Under the pieces are notes generated by a model that was given only the letters and a program-made list of their open reading frames with translations, was not told where the DNA came from and made no database searches. This document shows positions 10,361 through 20,012 of a stretch of 21,047 nucleotides of DNA, piece by piece (the first letter of the stretch is position 1; each line of letters begins with the position of its first letter). The position numbers and the translations under genes are program-made. This stretch comes from Trichosphaerium sp. ATCC 40318. Taxonomy: Eukaryota; Discosea; Flabellinia; Trichosidae. Where the stretch lies: assembly GCA_038496445.1 (NCBI GenBank), contig JALMLS010000001.1, forward strand, positions 1 through 21,047. The letters are read 5' to 3'.

Positions 10361-12754
10361 TTATTGATTGTATTGTAAAGTTTTTTGCTGAAGTGCACTT
10401 AAAGTCCAATTTACTGGTAGCCATTGTACTGTTAACAAATCTTCATAAATGTTATCATCTGCAAAATCATCATAATTAATTTCCCATTGGTTGAATTCTA
10501 CTGAAAAACATTCAACAATGCCACTATACCATCCAACACTATCTATGAACACTTTAGCCAAAGCATTGATAAGATTATACCTTTATCTGAATCTTCTTCA
10601 GTCCAAAACACTTTTATTGTTTTGCCATTAATCTTTAACACATCTACATTTGGCAAACTTTGTGCAACAGAAACACGTCTTTTTTTCCTTTCTTTAGGAA
10701 GCCAAGATTTGCGTCTTTTTTTTGGAGTACTTATAGTTATTCGATTTGTAGTGTATAAATCGTTATTCTCTAAAAACAATAAATGAGAATATTTTAGTGG
10801 TTTTACCTGTTAAATTGCAATATCGATATTGATAATCCTCATTGTTTACCCAAGACAACATGTCATATGTAGAATTTGCTGGTTTGCCAAAATTTTGTTC
10901 TAAACATTGCCAATATTTTTTCACTTCTGTTTGGTGTATATATGGTAAAAACCATCTAATATTGTCAATTTTTGCATCTGATATTGCTTTAGGCTTAATG
11001 ATGTTAGGAACAGTAGTTGGTATAGCTTTTTTGAAAACTAATTCTGCAGGTCTTTGTGTTGTCTAAGTAAAAAAAAGTTATTTTTGAATTATAATGGTTT
11101 AGTACATACTTCCCATGGTTCAGCAGCTTGTGCAAAATTTTTACATGCTAAATATACTTTGCCATCAAGTTTTTTAAATATTTTGTAAGCATGAGGTAAT
11201 TTATGTCCTTTCATAGAACCAACATAATCAGCCATCCAAGTTTTTATATTCCATATATTGGAAAAACTTTGAACAATTGGTTTGTCTTTCATAGAATGCA
11301 CAGTTTGTTGCAATTGTTTTGGCCACAATACATCTACACTTCTTAATTTTTTTTTTAAACAACCAAAAAATTGATCTATGTCAGTATGTGTGTGTCCCTA
11401 AAACAATTAAAAACAGCACAATGTTCAAAGACACACTTGTAGTAGAAAATATATATGCACTTCTTTGAAAATATTTTTTGTAATCAACCAAGCTAATGTA
11501 TATACCATCCATTGGTTTTTTACCTCTCTACTACAATTGTCTGCCTAATAATGTGCTTAGCAACAAAATATTTTAAAACCATACAGTGATTGCTAAAATT
11601 GGAGGATGTTGTTGTTTTTGGGAGTGATATTGTTCAATGCTTAATTTTAAGTGCCACAATAAAGTTGACACAGAAAAATTTGCATCTTTGGTATATTGTG
11701 ATTCATAACATATCAATAAGTTTTTTAAATGTAATCCATGATTATTAAACCCTAAAAAAATTAATAATTTGTTACCATATAACAACAGATACCCATAGAA
11801 TGTATATCAAACTTTGGAATTCTACTAAATTTTTTTGGAGATCTTGCAAAATGTGGTAATTGTATTCCATCTGTTCCATCCATTGCAATGCTCATCAATT
11901 CATCAGATGTTCTAGCAACCAATTTACGCTTTTGATATTCTATTCTTTCTCCTTTATGCAAACGCATGTGGTCTTTGTACTCGTTTAAAAATATAGTGCT
12001 TTGTTCTTTTGTGGTAGACCATTTGATCAATTGTTGCAAATATTCACATGTGTCACAATGACATAGCCTATGTATATATTAAATGCCATATTTTACATTA
12101 ATATGGTACTTAGTTCTGTATCCAAATTTGACATTTGAAAAGTGTGTAAATAAGGTGTTGTTAAAAGTAGCAAATGATGCCACACTTCCTTGTTCTTCAA
12201 CAAATTGTTTATACAAGCTTTCTTTGGTTTCATGGTGTTTTAACAAAATCTACAAAAAGTTAACCTTATGTTGTTCTTGAATAACAAGTACAATATCTTG
12301 ATTGGGCAAATAATCTGCATAAAGTATATATCTGTTTATCCAAGCAATGCATTTGTTGGTTTTTTTTGCTGTTTTATTTCCTATATTACCATGAGGTGCA
12401 GGAAATTCATTGTTAATAGCCAAGTAAATAGCTTTTTCCAGTTTATGTTTAGAAATTCCATAAATTGTTTGAAAAGCAATTCTACACACTGATCTTCCTC
12501 TTTAAAGTCATGTTAGTAATTGTCAATATAATACAGTACCTGAATTTATATTGCATATGTTGTTTGTTTGGTAATGGCACCATTCCCATCAATAAGTTTT
12601 TCAAAAAAATAGTTCTAGCATATTCATTTTGAAGTAAATATGATTTTCTGGCAATAGACACATGTTGTGTAGAAAAATACTGTTTGCAATTACATCGACA
12701 TGACAATGTAGCATATGCAGTTATAATACCAGCTTGAGAATATTTTGTACTATC
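10361..12754 (-). CDS. Transposase-like protein (DUF7869-like core, C-terminal Tudor-like module), first exon unresolved
   Basis: Exons: 12754-12540, 12499-12292, 12249-12110, 12067-11793, 11751-11585, 11544-11437, 11397-11110, 11062-10807, 10769-10581, 10551-10361. Together they give 2037 nt (679 codons) in one frame. In order: a Cys cluster LSCRCNCKQYF; FRGRSVCRIAFQTIYGISKH, typical of DUF7869-type proteins; KLCHCDTCEYL; IAMDGTDGIQLPHF; ADNCSREVKN; YTLAWLITKNIFKEVHI; GHTHTDIDQFFGCLKKKLR. The aspartates in DGTD, ADN and TDIDQ fit an RNase H-like catalytic triad (inference from pattern). The C-terminus has a basic KKRRKSW...KERKKRR patch (possible nuclear signal), then KVFWTEED...GWYSGIVE...WEINYDD, like a Tudor/chromatin-reader module. 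The first listed exon opens at an acceptor in phase 0 and has no ATG before its Cys cluster, so a start exon lies upstream. One candidate is ATGTATATGTTG before a GTAAGT donor near 12850, inside the palindrome array. Confidence 0.82.
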
Positions 12755-13341
12755 CTAATAAATATGTGTCAACATGAAACAGTGACAATCAAAGTACAAT
12801 ACAAAAATACTAATTGTAAACCACAGGTGATTACACTACATAACTCACATATGACTTACCAACATATACATACCACTTGTTATTATCTATATATAGAAAT
12901 TACATGTGGTATATGCATTGGTAGGCATATGACAATATCAAAAACACATGTGATATAATATATAAACCACATATCTTACCAATATATATATACCACATGT
13001 CTTGACAATATATAGAAATCACATGTGAAGTACATATATATTAGTAACCACATGTGTGTTATATATCAATAGCCACATATGACTTATATATGTTATTGTC
13101 AATATATAGATGTTGTATGTGAATTATGTTGGTAATCACAAGTGAAGTTTCATATCAGTAACCGTATATAGATATAAGTATTATGTGATATATAAACCAG
13201 TTACACATTCTATCAATCTGCAGTGTACCTTTGATAATATATACATTTTTGAGGAAAAAAAAAAGGGCGTCCTAATTAGGTAGTCAATAGAAGTAAAAAT
13301 ACTCAAAATTGAAACAAAGAGCATAGACGCATCAATAAATC
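12755..13341. promoter_or_regulatory. Central divergent intergenic region of the transposon with palindrome array
   Basis: The two transposon genes point away from this region. From about 12800 to 13210 it is very AT-rich and carries about ten variants of a short palindrome, consensus YCACATRTGR: CACATGTG (for example near 12948, 13019 and 13052), CACATATG (near 12847 and 13074), CACAGGTG and CACAAGTG. They are spaced roughly 20-45 bp apart and mixed with TATATA stretches. It probably holds the promoters of both genes. The palindromes could be binding sites for the transposase, for the accessory protein or for host bHLH factors (CACATG is E-box-like). The missing transposase start exon may also lie here. 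Confidence 0.55.
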
Positions 13342-15174
13342 ATGAACGGTACGTCTAAATGCGCCAGCGTTTCGGCGAGCGTAAAAACGCTATATATGCC
13401 ATATTTTCCCAAATTTTTAAGCGTGTACCTTAAATAGACGACGTGGTACAGCGTCAACACTACACACTGTATTCCAGCGTTTTTAACAAAATCTTTTTTT
13501 TTTTTGTTAAACCACCAAAACGTTGCTTCGATCGATACGGCGCTTGTATCGTCACCCAACGCACCTATTAACGCTGTGATTCGTAAAAACAAAACAATTT
13601 ACGCGTAAACGATTTTTCAAAACCGCACCGCCAGACCAAGCCAATGCTTCACTGTTTGTATCTTACAAGCAGTGGTTTTTGTTTTTAGACATTGGTTGGT
13701 AAGTTATGACGCTGCCGTTTCGATACGCGGATCTAACCAATGCCGGCGTTTTAATAAGCTTTTTTTTTCTAGCGTACCTTTGATACTGTCGTGTCTGTTG
13801 TTGTACTAATATTTATTACAGATATACTTTCTCCACAGTCTGAACCTGAAAGTGAAGAACCAATTATTTCCTCATTTTGCAAACAAAGTGGTGGTGTGTT
13901 AAACTGTGAAAATAGAACTGCAGAAGAACTAGAAACATTGATGCATTATATGCAAGGTGCACCTATTCATACCAAGTTCTGGTTGGAAGATGTTGCCACC
14001 TTTGTCATAGATGTTGGTGTAAAGCAACCTCATTTGAGATCTCTGTGTTTGGACATAAGCAAGTTAATTGTAAAGGTACTTATTGTACAACATTTGAGTA
14101 CTTACACATTATGAAGCAAACAAACACTAGAAATACTTTTAATCAAATAACCTTTGATAAAAAGGCTGAGATTGCAGTTTCCAAAACCACATTGCAAATG
14201 TTGAATATTAACACCCATGGTTTCAAAGGTAAAAAAGAAGTATTTGTGCAATTTTCTATACTAGCTAAGGTACATTTGTGTATCCACAAAATGAGTTTAA
14301 TTTATATATAGAAGTATGTGTATTGTGTTAACATGTCTACCAATAATACTCATTATTTTGGCACTGTTCCTGATTCTGAAGAACTTGTTCAGCAATATGA
14401 ATTTGTTGCTGCTGCAGTTTGTTTACCTAAAGGCAATAGTATAGAAAGAGGAACTTGGGTAACATACATCAAGACTGCTGCTTCTGGAAAGGTATTATAT
14501 ATCTACAAAAAAGGACAACAAACACATGTTGTGTTACAAACTAAGAATGGCAACTTGGATGTGTTGGGTATACACACTACTCCTGTCGTTCCACCTATTC
14601 GAGGTGTTAAAAGAGTAGGAAGTCAAGTTCATAACATGCTTGTGGACAAGGTATAAATTTATAGATGTTATTAGTTTACTAATGTTACTTGATAGGATGC
14701 CGATATGCAGCCTCCACATAAAAAACAACGAACTGGCGTACATCATATATATTGTGACAACTAAATTGATTAACATTTGTTATTAGAGTGACTTGAATAA
14801 CAATGCACAAGTTTTAGCTGTGTTACAAGAAATTGCAAAGCAATCTAAAAATGCTGCCACCAGCAAAGGTATGATAGTAAGAGAATTGAAGACAATTGTG
14901 CCTTTAATCCAAAAAATGGCCACACAATGTGCTAGAATACCTACATTGGAAGAACAAAATGATGATTTATCTGAAAGGCTAATTGTTTTAGAACAACTAG
15001 TAAAACAACTTTTGGTATGTAGTTTTAAGATAATAGTATAATAACATGTTATAGAAACCATCACAAGCAGATATTATTGATCTTGTAGATGAAGAAATTG
15101 AAGAAGAACTTGCAGAAAATGTTGATGCATTTGCTGGTTTGAAAGCTTTGTTTAAAAAAGAGTATGAAATGTAA
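13342..15174 (+). CDS. Transposon accessory protein with coiled coil and acidic tail, unknown family
   Basis: Seven exons (13342-13348, 13822-14075, 14117-14269, 14312-14650, 14696-14737, 14787-15014, 15055-15174) give 381 codons including stop (380 aa), all in phase. Exon 1 is only ATGAACG, followed by a GTACGT donor; it is the only ATG I found that joins exon 2 in frame, but it is the weakest part. Seen: an acidic N-terminus (SEPESEEP); a conserved-looking block with FWLEDVATFVIDVGVKQPHL; QYEFVAAAVCLPKGNSIERG and GTWVTYIKTAASGK; a short basic patch PPHKKQR (about 256-262, possible nuclear signal); a heptad-rich coiled coil (about 266-341, ending NDDLSERLIVLEQLVKQLL); and an acidic end with LVDEEIEEELAEN. 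I recognise no family. Divergent pairing with the transposase suggests a role in transposition, such as DNA binding, target choice or silencing control (inference). Confidence 0.65.
13349..13821 (+). other. Unusually long, CpG-containing first intron of the accessory gene
   Basis: This inferred 473-nt intron is about ten times the usual length here. It is rich in GCGTT/AACGC words, unlike the AT-rich transposon around it but like the intergenic stretches at 287-1842 and 19039-20012. It starts GGTACGTCTA and ends near TAGCGTACC, a weak inverted pair, so it may be an insertion inside the transposon. No gene is supported in it. Confidence 0.4.
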
Positions 15175-15688
15175 TACCCAATAAAATTGATGACAGGACA
15201 TGTTCTTTTTTGTGGTTGGAAAAAAAGTGATTTTTTATTTAAACATGTATGACACATTATAGCAACGACAGATTTCGATGTCATCAAGCTACAATAATCT
15301 CCAATATGTTGGCAGTTAAATGAGATTTTATTTGTTGTAACAAGTGGTTGACATGTCTCACAATAATGAAATACTTTTTATAATCAAGATTTGTTTTCTG
15401 TTTTTTGGACATGATGTTTAAATGAGCTTTTAGTTGTAATACATCACTCCTCCAACAAATAAGTGTATGACATCACTTTTCCAACAAAAACAAGTGCATG
15501 TTTTGATCATTAATAGACAACCTTTAATTATAAAGCTCACAATATTGTACATTTTACAAAGAGAACTTGTAAAAGTATTTTCAACACAACATATAAAACA
15601 ATGATACACTTTTTCATAAGCTTGAAATTGTGTATTTTTCTCTTTCAATATGTGAATGTCCACTAAATTATGTGTGGTTTACACATAT
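15175..15688. other. Right subterminal non-coding region of the transposon
   Basis: About 510 bp between the accessory-gene stop and the right TIR, with no supported gene. It contains the tandem pair at 15441-15500 listed separately. The left side has only about 70 bp between TIR and gene, so the element is asymmetric. Confidence 0.5.
15441..15500. repeat. Tandem pair of about 30-bp repeats in the right subterminal region
   Basis: Unit one (15441-15469) and unit two (15470-15500) share ACATCACT, TCCAACAAA and AAGTG(T/C)ATG in the same order with a 2-nt length difference. Subterminal repeats often bind transposase; that role is inference. Confidence 0.6.
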
Positions 15689-15739
15689 AAAAAGTATGGT
15701 TTTACTTTTAAAAAGTATGGTTTTACTTTAAAGTGTGTT
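15689..15739 (-). repeat. Right terminal inverted repeat of the transposon
   Basis: 51 bp holding two direct copies of AAAAAGTATGGTTTTACTTT, then AAAGTGTGTT at the tip. The reverse complement matches the left end. The doubled core may give two transposase-binding sites per end. Confidence 0.88.
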
Positions 15740-15743
15740 TACA
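15740..15743. repeat. Right target-site duplication (TACA)
   Basis: TACA directly right of the transposon terminus, matching 10232-10235. Four bases can match by chance, but the restored reading frame supports this reading. Confidence 0.75.
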
Positions 15744-16179
15744 CACAATTGATATTAGTGAATGTCCTCATATTACTGTTGAAGGAATAAAAGCGCTTAA
15801 AGATGTGCACTCAATCACACTTATACATCCTCAAAAAGAGTGGCTTAAATATCTTGGCAATGTGCATTCAGTCCGTATGCAGGAAGCCTATGCAATATCA
15901 GATGACGATATTAAATCATTGGTAAATGTTAGAAGTCTTTCTTTGGAAGACTGCCTCATTACAGACTCAGGTTTGAAGCACTTGGTAAATCTTGAACACC
16001 TCGAGCTTATGCTGTGTCCTAACTTAACAAACTCATGTTTGAAACACTTGAAGTCGCTTAAATCCATTCACATTAGGGATGTAAATATAAACAAGATTAC
16101 AAAACAAGCTGTTGAGGCTTTAGGTATAACTTGGGATCATGGCGAATATATGCCTGCGTATGAGTACTTTTTAGAATAA
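15744..16179 (+). pseudogene. F-box/LRR protein, 3' part, cut off by the transposon
   Basis: This frame continues the gene that starts at 9811: CACACAATTGATATTAGTG gives HTIDISE, then CPHITVEGIKALKDV, an LRR that completes the KALRAV repeat left of the insertion. At least three further LRRs follow (VRSLSLEDCLITDSGLKHL; LEHLELMLCPNLTNSCLKHL; LKSIHIRDVNINKITKQAV) and the protein ends YEYFLE-stop. Joining 9811-10235 to 15744-16179 gives 861 nt, 286 amino acids plus stop, with no stops or shifts. This half has lost its own promoter and start. The first ATG downstream lies in MQEAYAIS. Its frame is undamaged, which suggests that the insertion is recent or that an uninterrupted copy exists on the other allele. 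Confidence 0.8.
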
Positions 16180-16506
16180 TTAAAGAAAAAGATACTGCTG
16201 GTCTCTTTACTACCTTTCACTTCCTAACCAGCAACTGTACCTACTGTCATTTATTAATAAATATTCATTTTCGTCAGACGTAGTCGGTGCACGTGGTGAC
16301 TTTACTACACGCATAATTTAGTAATTAATGTAAAGACATTTCTTGGAACCAGTACGAAGAAATGTTGGTTTTATTGGTTTCTCGAGCTTTGTTAAAGACA
16401 AACGCGTTAAAGAATTTACTCAAGCAAAATGTTTACAAGCCAAACGGCCCTACGCTCTTTTAAGTAGGTGAGAAGAATACTGTGTTCATATTAAAATGAA
16501 TGATAC
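16180..16506. other. Intergenic between convergent genes
   Basis: The F-box/LRR 3' half and the nuclease-kinase gene converge here. I see only AT-rich sequence, including AATAAA-type words around 16256-16261 that may serve as a polyadenylation signal. Confidence 0.4.
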
Positions 16507-19038
16507 TTAGTAGTATTTTTTTATTTTATGCTGACAAATACCTTTTGAATTACATTCATCACAGCGAGTAATCTCTTGTTTACAAAAACGATCAGATATC
16601 TGCTTTATCAAACCACCATAATCTGTCTTATAAACACACACAAAGCATGATGCCCAACACTGTTCATCAAGGTATGATGCCCATGTATCGATAAAATGTT
16701 GCCTTGCATTTTTTTCATCGACACTATTATACATGTGTGTCTTCAATGTGTCTACCCACTTTCTGTACGCATTGTCTATTTGGTTTTGCTCGGTTGGAAG
16801 TAGTCTTAAGTAAATCATGACATGAAGAAAAGAGAAAAGGTCATGTGTGGGGTCATACAGCCGTTCAGCATGTGGGTCGAAACTTTCTAGTGTTTGGATT
16901 GAGACATATTTATGTCCACCACCAGTTAACACTGACTCATTCAACGTCACAGCAGACCCGAAATCTATTATCAACGTATTCCCTTCTGCTGTCAATAGTA
17001 TGTTGGACAGCGAAATGTCCCTGAAGTAAAGTTAACCGAATGTTGAAAAACTTTGAAAAAAAAAGAAAACTACCTGTGGCAAATATCATGGTCGTGTATT
17101 GCTTCTATAGTTCGTATGGATTGGTCAATAAACTTCTCAATATAAGGGATGCTCTCTCTACGCCGTATTTTGATGCCTACTGGTTGCATCATTATTACAC
17201 TTCCATTGCTGTGCAGCTAACGAACTTAAGAATGTGATAATCTTTACAACAAATTACTTACTATTTTAGGCACGTGGTCAACGCCATTAAGTTCAAGCAT
17301 GAAGAAAACTTCGCTCTTGACACGATCTGTTGTACTTTGACCCTCTTCGTTGAACTCTTTAACAGCAACAAGTTCCACTTCTTCGGTGTTAACAAACATT
17401 GGTACACTGTACACTGTAGCAGAAGCACCAATACCGCAACATCTCTCAGGTGAATACAACTTGTTTTTGAACTTGAAAACCTTAGCAACGTATCCAAGAT
17501 CCTCAGGCGTTTGATAAAGAATCTGAAAGAGCCTTGTGATGCCTCCATTTGCGAAGGGAATGAGGTCTGATTTAAAGAACAATGGGTCGTTACCGTTTTG
17601 CTCCATTGTAATTTTAAGGATCTTAATCTCCGTAAAATTCATGAGTACAACATAAACCTTATTGCGCAACTTCTGTTCCCGTAGTTGACAAAGACCATAG
17701 AGAACAGCTTGCCCAATATCCTCGTTACTAAATCCAGCTGGAGTATGACTTAGAAGGAATAAAACTAAACTTGTAAATGCGTACTAGGTCTCTTTTTAAG
17801 TTCAATCACAAAAACCATGTGATACAGTTGAATGCGCCGGTTTGCAAGTATTTTTGTATCTATAGGCAGTATGCTAAAATCAGGTTTTCGTCTAAGATCA
17901 CCAGTCTTTGTTTTCGAAGACGTGGGTTTCTCATGTGTATCATGCACTGCGAGGTTTGGGAAAAGTGTGATACCGAAACATTTTGCCAAGTACACATTAA
18001 ACTCCTCTTCCGAATCCCACGTGGTTATTAACTCACCCTCCTCGTTTTTTAAAAAATCGTCATGGTTTGTTATCTCTGTATCCGCGAATTCGTTCTTCAG
18101 AGGTTTTGCGCGGGATTCAAATATCTTACCGACATTCATTTGTTCTGTTTCAAAAAAAAAAAAGTTAGTTGATTGAAAAACATGACGAAAAAATACTTTT
18201 ACAAAAAGCCAGCGTACTGTTGTTTATGTGCGTTGTTAACGTTTTTTGGCGGTCTGAAGAATGGATAAGAGCTTCTTGTTGTGTAACGATCAATTCAGTT
18301 CGAACTGTTTCAATCTCTCGTTTGTTTTTTTTTATCTCTCTTTTGCTTTCTAGAGCAGTAGCTTTACGCTTACGTTCGTTTTCGTCGATTTGTTTCTGCT
18401 GTGCTGCTTGTTTGGCGTCTTGTTCCGCTTGTTTGGCTTGAATGGTTCTGAGAGTTGCAGCGATAGTGTCACTACCACCTGTCTCTTCCTTAGGATCCTA
18501 CAATCGGTTTAGACCAAACATGGTACTTTTCAATCTTGAAAAAGAAGACACACCTGTTTTGATCCTTCTTCAGCGTGATAAATCTTCGTTTTCATTGTCT
18601 CTCGGTATTGAGCAGTGTTTTCACGTGCTTTCTGCTCGCTGGAGCAGCTTTTACGTTCTATTACGAAAGTTAGTGATTGAGATATGAGTGTAAGGTTGAT
18701 GTGATAACGCAATCCAAAAGCTTTTACTTACGGCTAGCTTTACAAATTTCAGAAATAAGTTTAACCCTGCCCATTGACGAAGTTTTAAGTTCATACTGCT
18801 TCGCTATCTTCTGCAATTCCTCTACACCTTTATCTTTGAGGTCTTTTTTGGTGTACGGCACTGGAAGTAAGGAAGCGTTGTTGTCAGCCATAGTGTTGAT
18901 AAATTTATGTTATATTTTGAATGGTATTGACCAAATAAAGTAAAAGTAGAATTTGAATTGGTGTTGATTGAAAAGCGTACATTGTTTCTGTGTACGAGAT
19001 TTTTTAGCTGCAGCTCTTGTCTTTGATCGAGTCATCAT
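16507..19038 (-). CDS. Crinkler-like (CR effector) protein: SAP-like, coiled coil, PD-(D/E)xK nuclease, protein kinase
   Basis: Eight exons (19038-18981, 18860-18732, 18657-18554, 18497-18218, 18144-17785, 17737-17262, 17216-17074, 17020-16507) give 2064 nt, 687 aa, fully in phase. Basic N-terminus TRSKTRAAAKKSRTQK (possible nuclear signal). SAP-like helix pair about 20-61 (YTKKDLKDKGVEELQKIAKQ...). Charged coiled coil about 65-190. Nuclease-like domain about 191-330: KPDFSIL (P278-D279) and IELKK (E305-x-K307) form a PD...ExK site. Kinase about 375-640: glycine loop GIGASATVY (412-420), VAVK lysine 437, HRD 516-518 with N523, DFG 536-538, so all key catalytic residues are present. The C-terminus has CDECNSKGICQH, a possible small zinc site. 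REase-like plus kinase fusions are a known architecture of Crinkler-type effectors of fungi, oomycetes and other eukaryotes, thought to act in nuclei of hosts or competitors. No signal peptide is seen, so secretion is not shown. An alternative start at 18892 (MADNNASLLP) reads into exon 2 unspliced. Confidence 0.88.
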
Positions 19039-20012
19039 CTACACCCTGAGTCAACAGAAAGAAATTTCATAATAAACGCAAAAAACAAGAAAGAATTCTT
19101 TGGAAAAAAAAAATGCATCACGTGATTGAAAAAATATGAACGGAAAATAATACAAATCCTTCCTTTGTAGTTCAAAAGAATGGCAAAAGGCAAGCTCGGA
19201 AATCAGCAGGAAAGTAGACAATAGTGGTTTTTAAAGTCATCAAATTAAATTTGTAATGCGTAATTAGAAGGCAAAGAAGGATAAATACGATATTAGTGCA
19301 GCACGAAATAGTCAAAAAACGTTACAAACTACTGGAACTACGTACGGTGATTGTGTGAAAACCATAAACGGACGTTTCGAGTCTTATTAACGTAAAACCG
19401 AATTATTTTGGCGGTAAATACTGTTATCGGTAAATAATAGCCTATCAACGCGTCTGTGCTGGTTTACGAAGAGTTAGTTACCAAAAGCGACACTAGTGTC
19501 TCCCACAGCTGTGTTGCGTACCACTACAACGTTTAAGCTTCACCTCGTGCCATGTAGCTTGTTTTATTAGTCAACTGTATTATTTTAGCGGCTGGTACAG
19601 TGAGCTACGCATACATAGCACTAAGCACATTGCGCGGTGGCAAAGTACAAAGTACATGCGAAGATCTAAACAATGTGCTGTTGAAGCAAAGCTTTTCACT
19701 GAAATACTGGTTTGGACCTTTGGAAGTCTACACTAACGTCTGCAATGTTTCTTTGCAGGTACAAGTGTGTACCTACAACCGGAGTGCGGAAAGCCAACAG
19801 CATACGCCATAAACCACTGCGAAGTTATAACACTCCTACAACGCCGCATTTACAGTAAAATTGCGTAAAACCATGTATTAGCTGCTTACAGCCTGTAGGC
19901 GCGGAGTACGATATTCAACAATAGCTACCAGCACTAATTCAGCGCACCACGCCGGTTATTTAGCGTTGTGGTACGTAGTAGCGTTAAATAACGCCAACAA
20001 ATTACCTTTTAG
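19039..20012. other. Intergenic region, with probable glutaminase 5' exon(s) at its right end
   Basis: The two flanking genes point away from this stretch. Most of it shows no coding evidence and has CpG-bearing words like those in 287-1842. Near the end, a frame from about 19878 to 19970 (CRRGVRYSTIATSTNSAHH...) is rich in R, S and T, has no acidic residues, and joins the first certain glutaminase exon in phase across a 42-nt GTACGT...TTTTAG intron (19971-20012). It looks like a mitochondrial presequence but has no ATG, so at least one more exon would be needed. An open frame at 19600-19812 starts at GTG and is not supported. Confidence 0.4.

Larger units (their letters stand above)
10236..15739. 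mobile_element. 5.5-kb DNA transposon with TIRs, 4-bp TSD and two divergent spliced genes
   Basis: The borders are set by matching inverted termini (5'-AACACACTTTAAA at both ends, reading inward) and by a TACA duplication at 10232-10235 and 15740-15743. Removing the element plus one TACA (5508 bp, a multiple of three) rejoins the F-box/LRR reading frame exactly, independent support for the borders. Inside are a minus-strand transposase-like gene (10361-12754), a plus-strand accessory gene (13342-15174), a central palindrome array (about 12800-13210) and a right subterminal non-coding region. The 4-bp duplication and RNase H-like transposase point to a cut-and-paste element. Sola and Ginger elements also give duplications of about 4 bp, but I cannot place this one in a named superfamily. 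Both gene frames are intact, so it may be autonomous. Confidence 0.88.

Noticed and set aside
12800-13210. CRISPR-like array
   Set aside because: The repeats are only about 8-10 bp, degenerate and irregularly spaced, and the setting is eukaryotic.
13332-13592. 86-codon minus-strand frame
   Set aside because: It overlaps the first exon and long first intron of the accessory gene on the other strand and shows no family features.
10236-15739. Assignment to the KDZ (Zisupton) group or another named superfamily
   Set aside because: To my knowledge KDZ elements make longer target duplications, and no motif here fixes the superfamily. A database search would be needed.
10231-15764. Transposon removed as an intron, since the left junction reads GTACAA (a common donor here) and ATATTAG lies to the right
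   Set aside because: Joining 10230 to 15765 shifts the frame and gives an immediate TGA, so splicing there would not restore the F-box/LRR protein.
19600-19812. 70-codon plus-strand frame upstream of glutaminase
   Set aside because: It starts at GTG, has no glutaminase similarity, and I found no way to join it convincingly to 20013.
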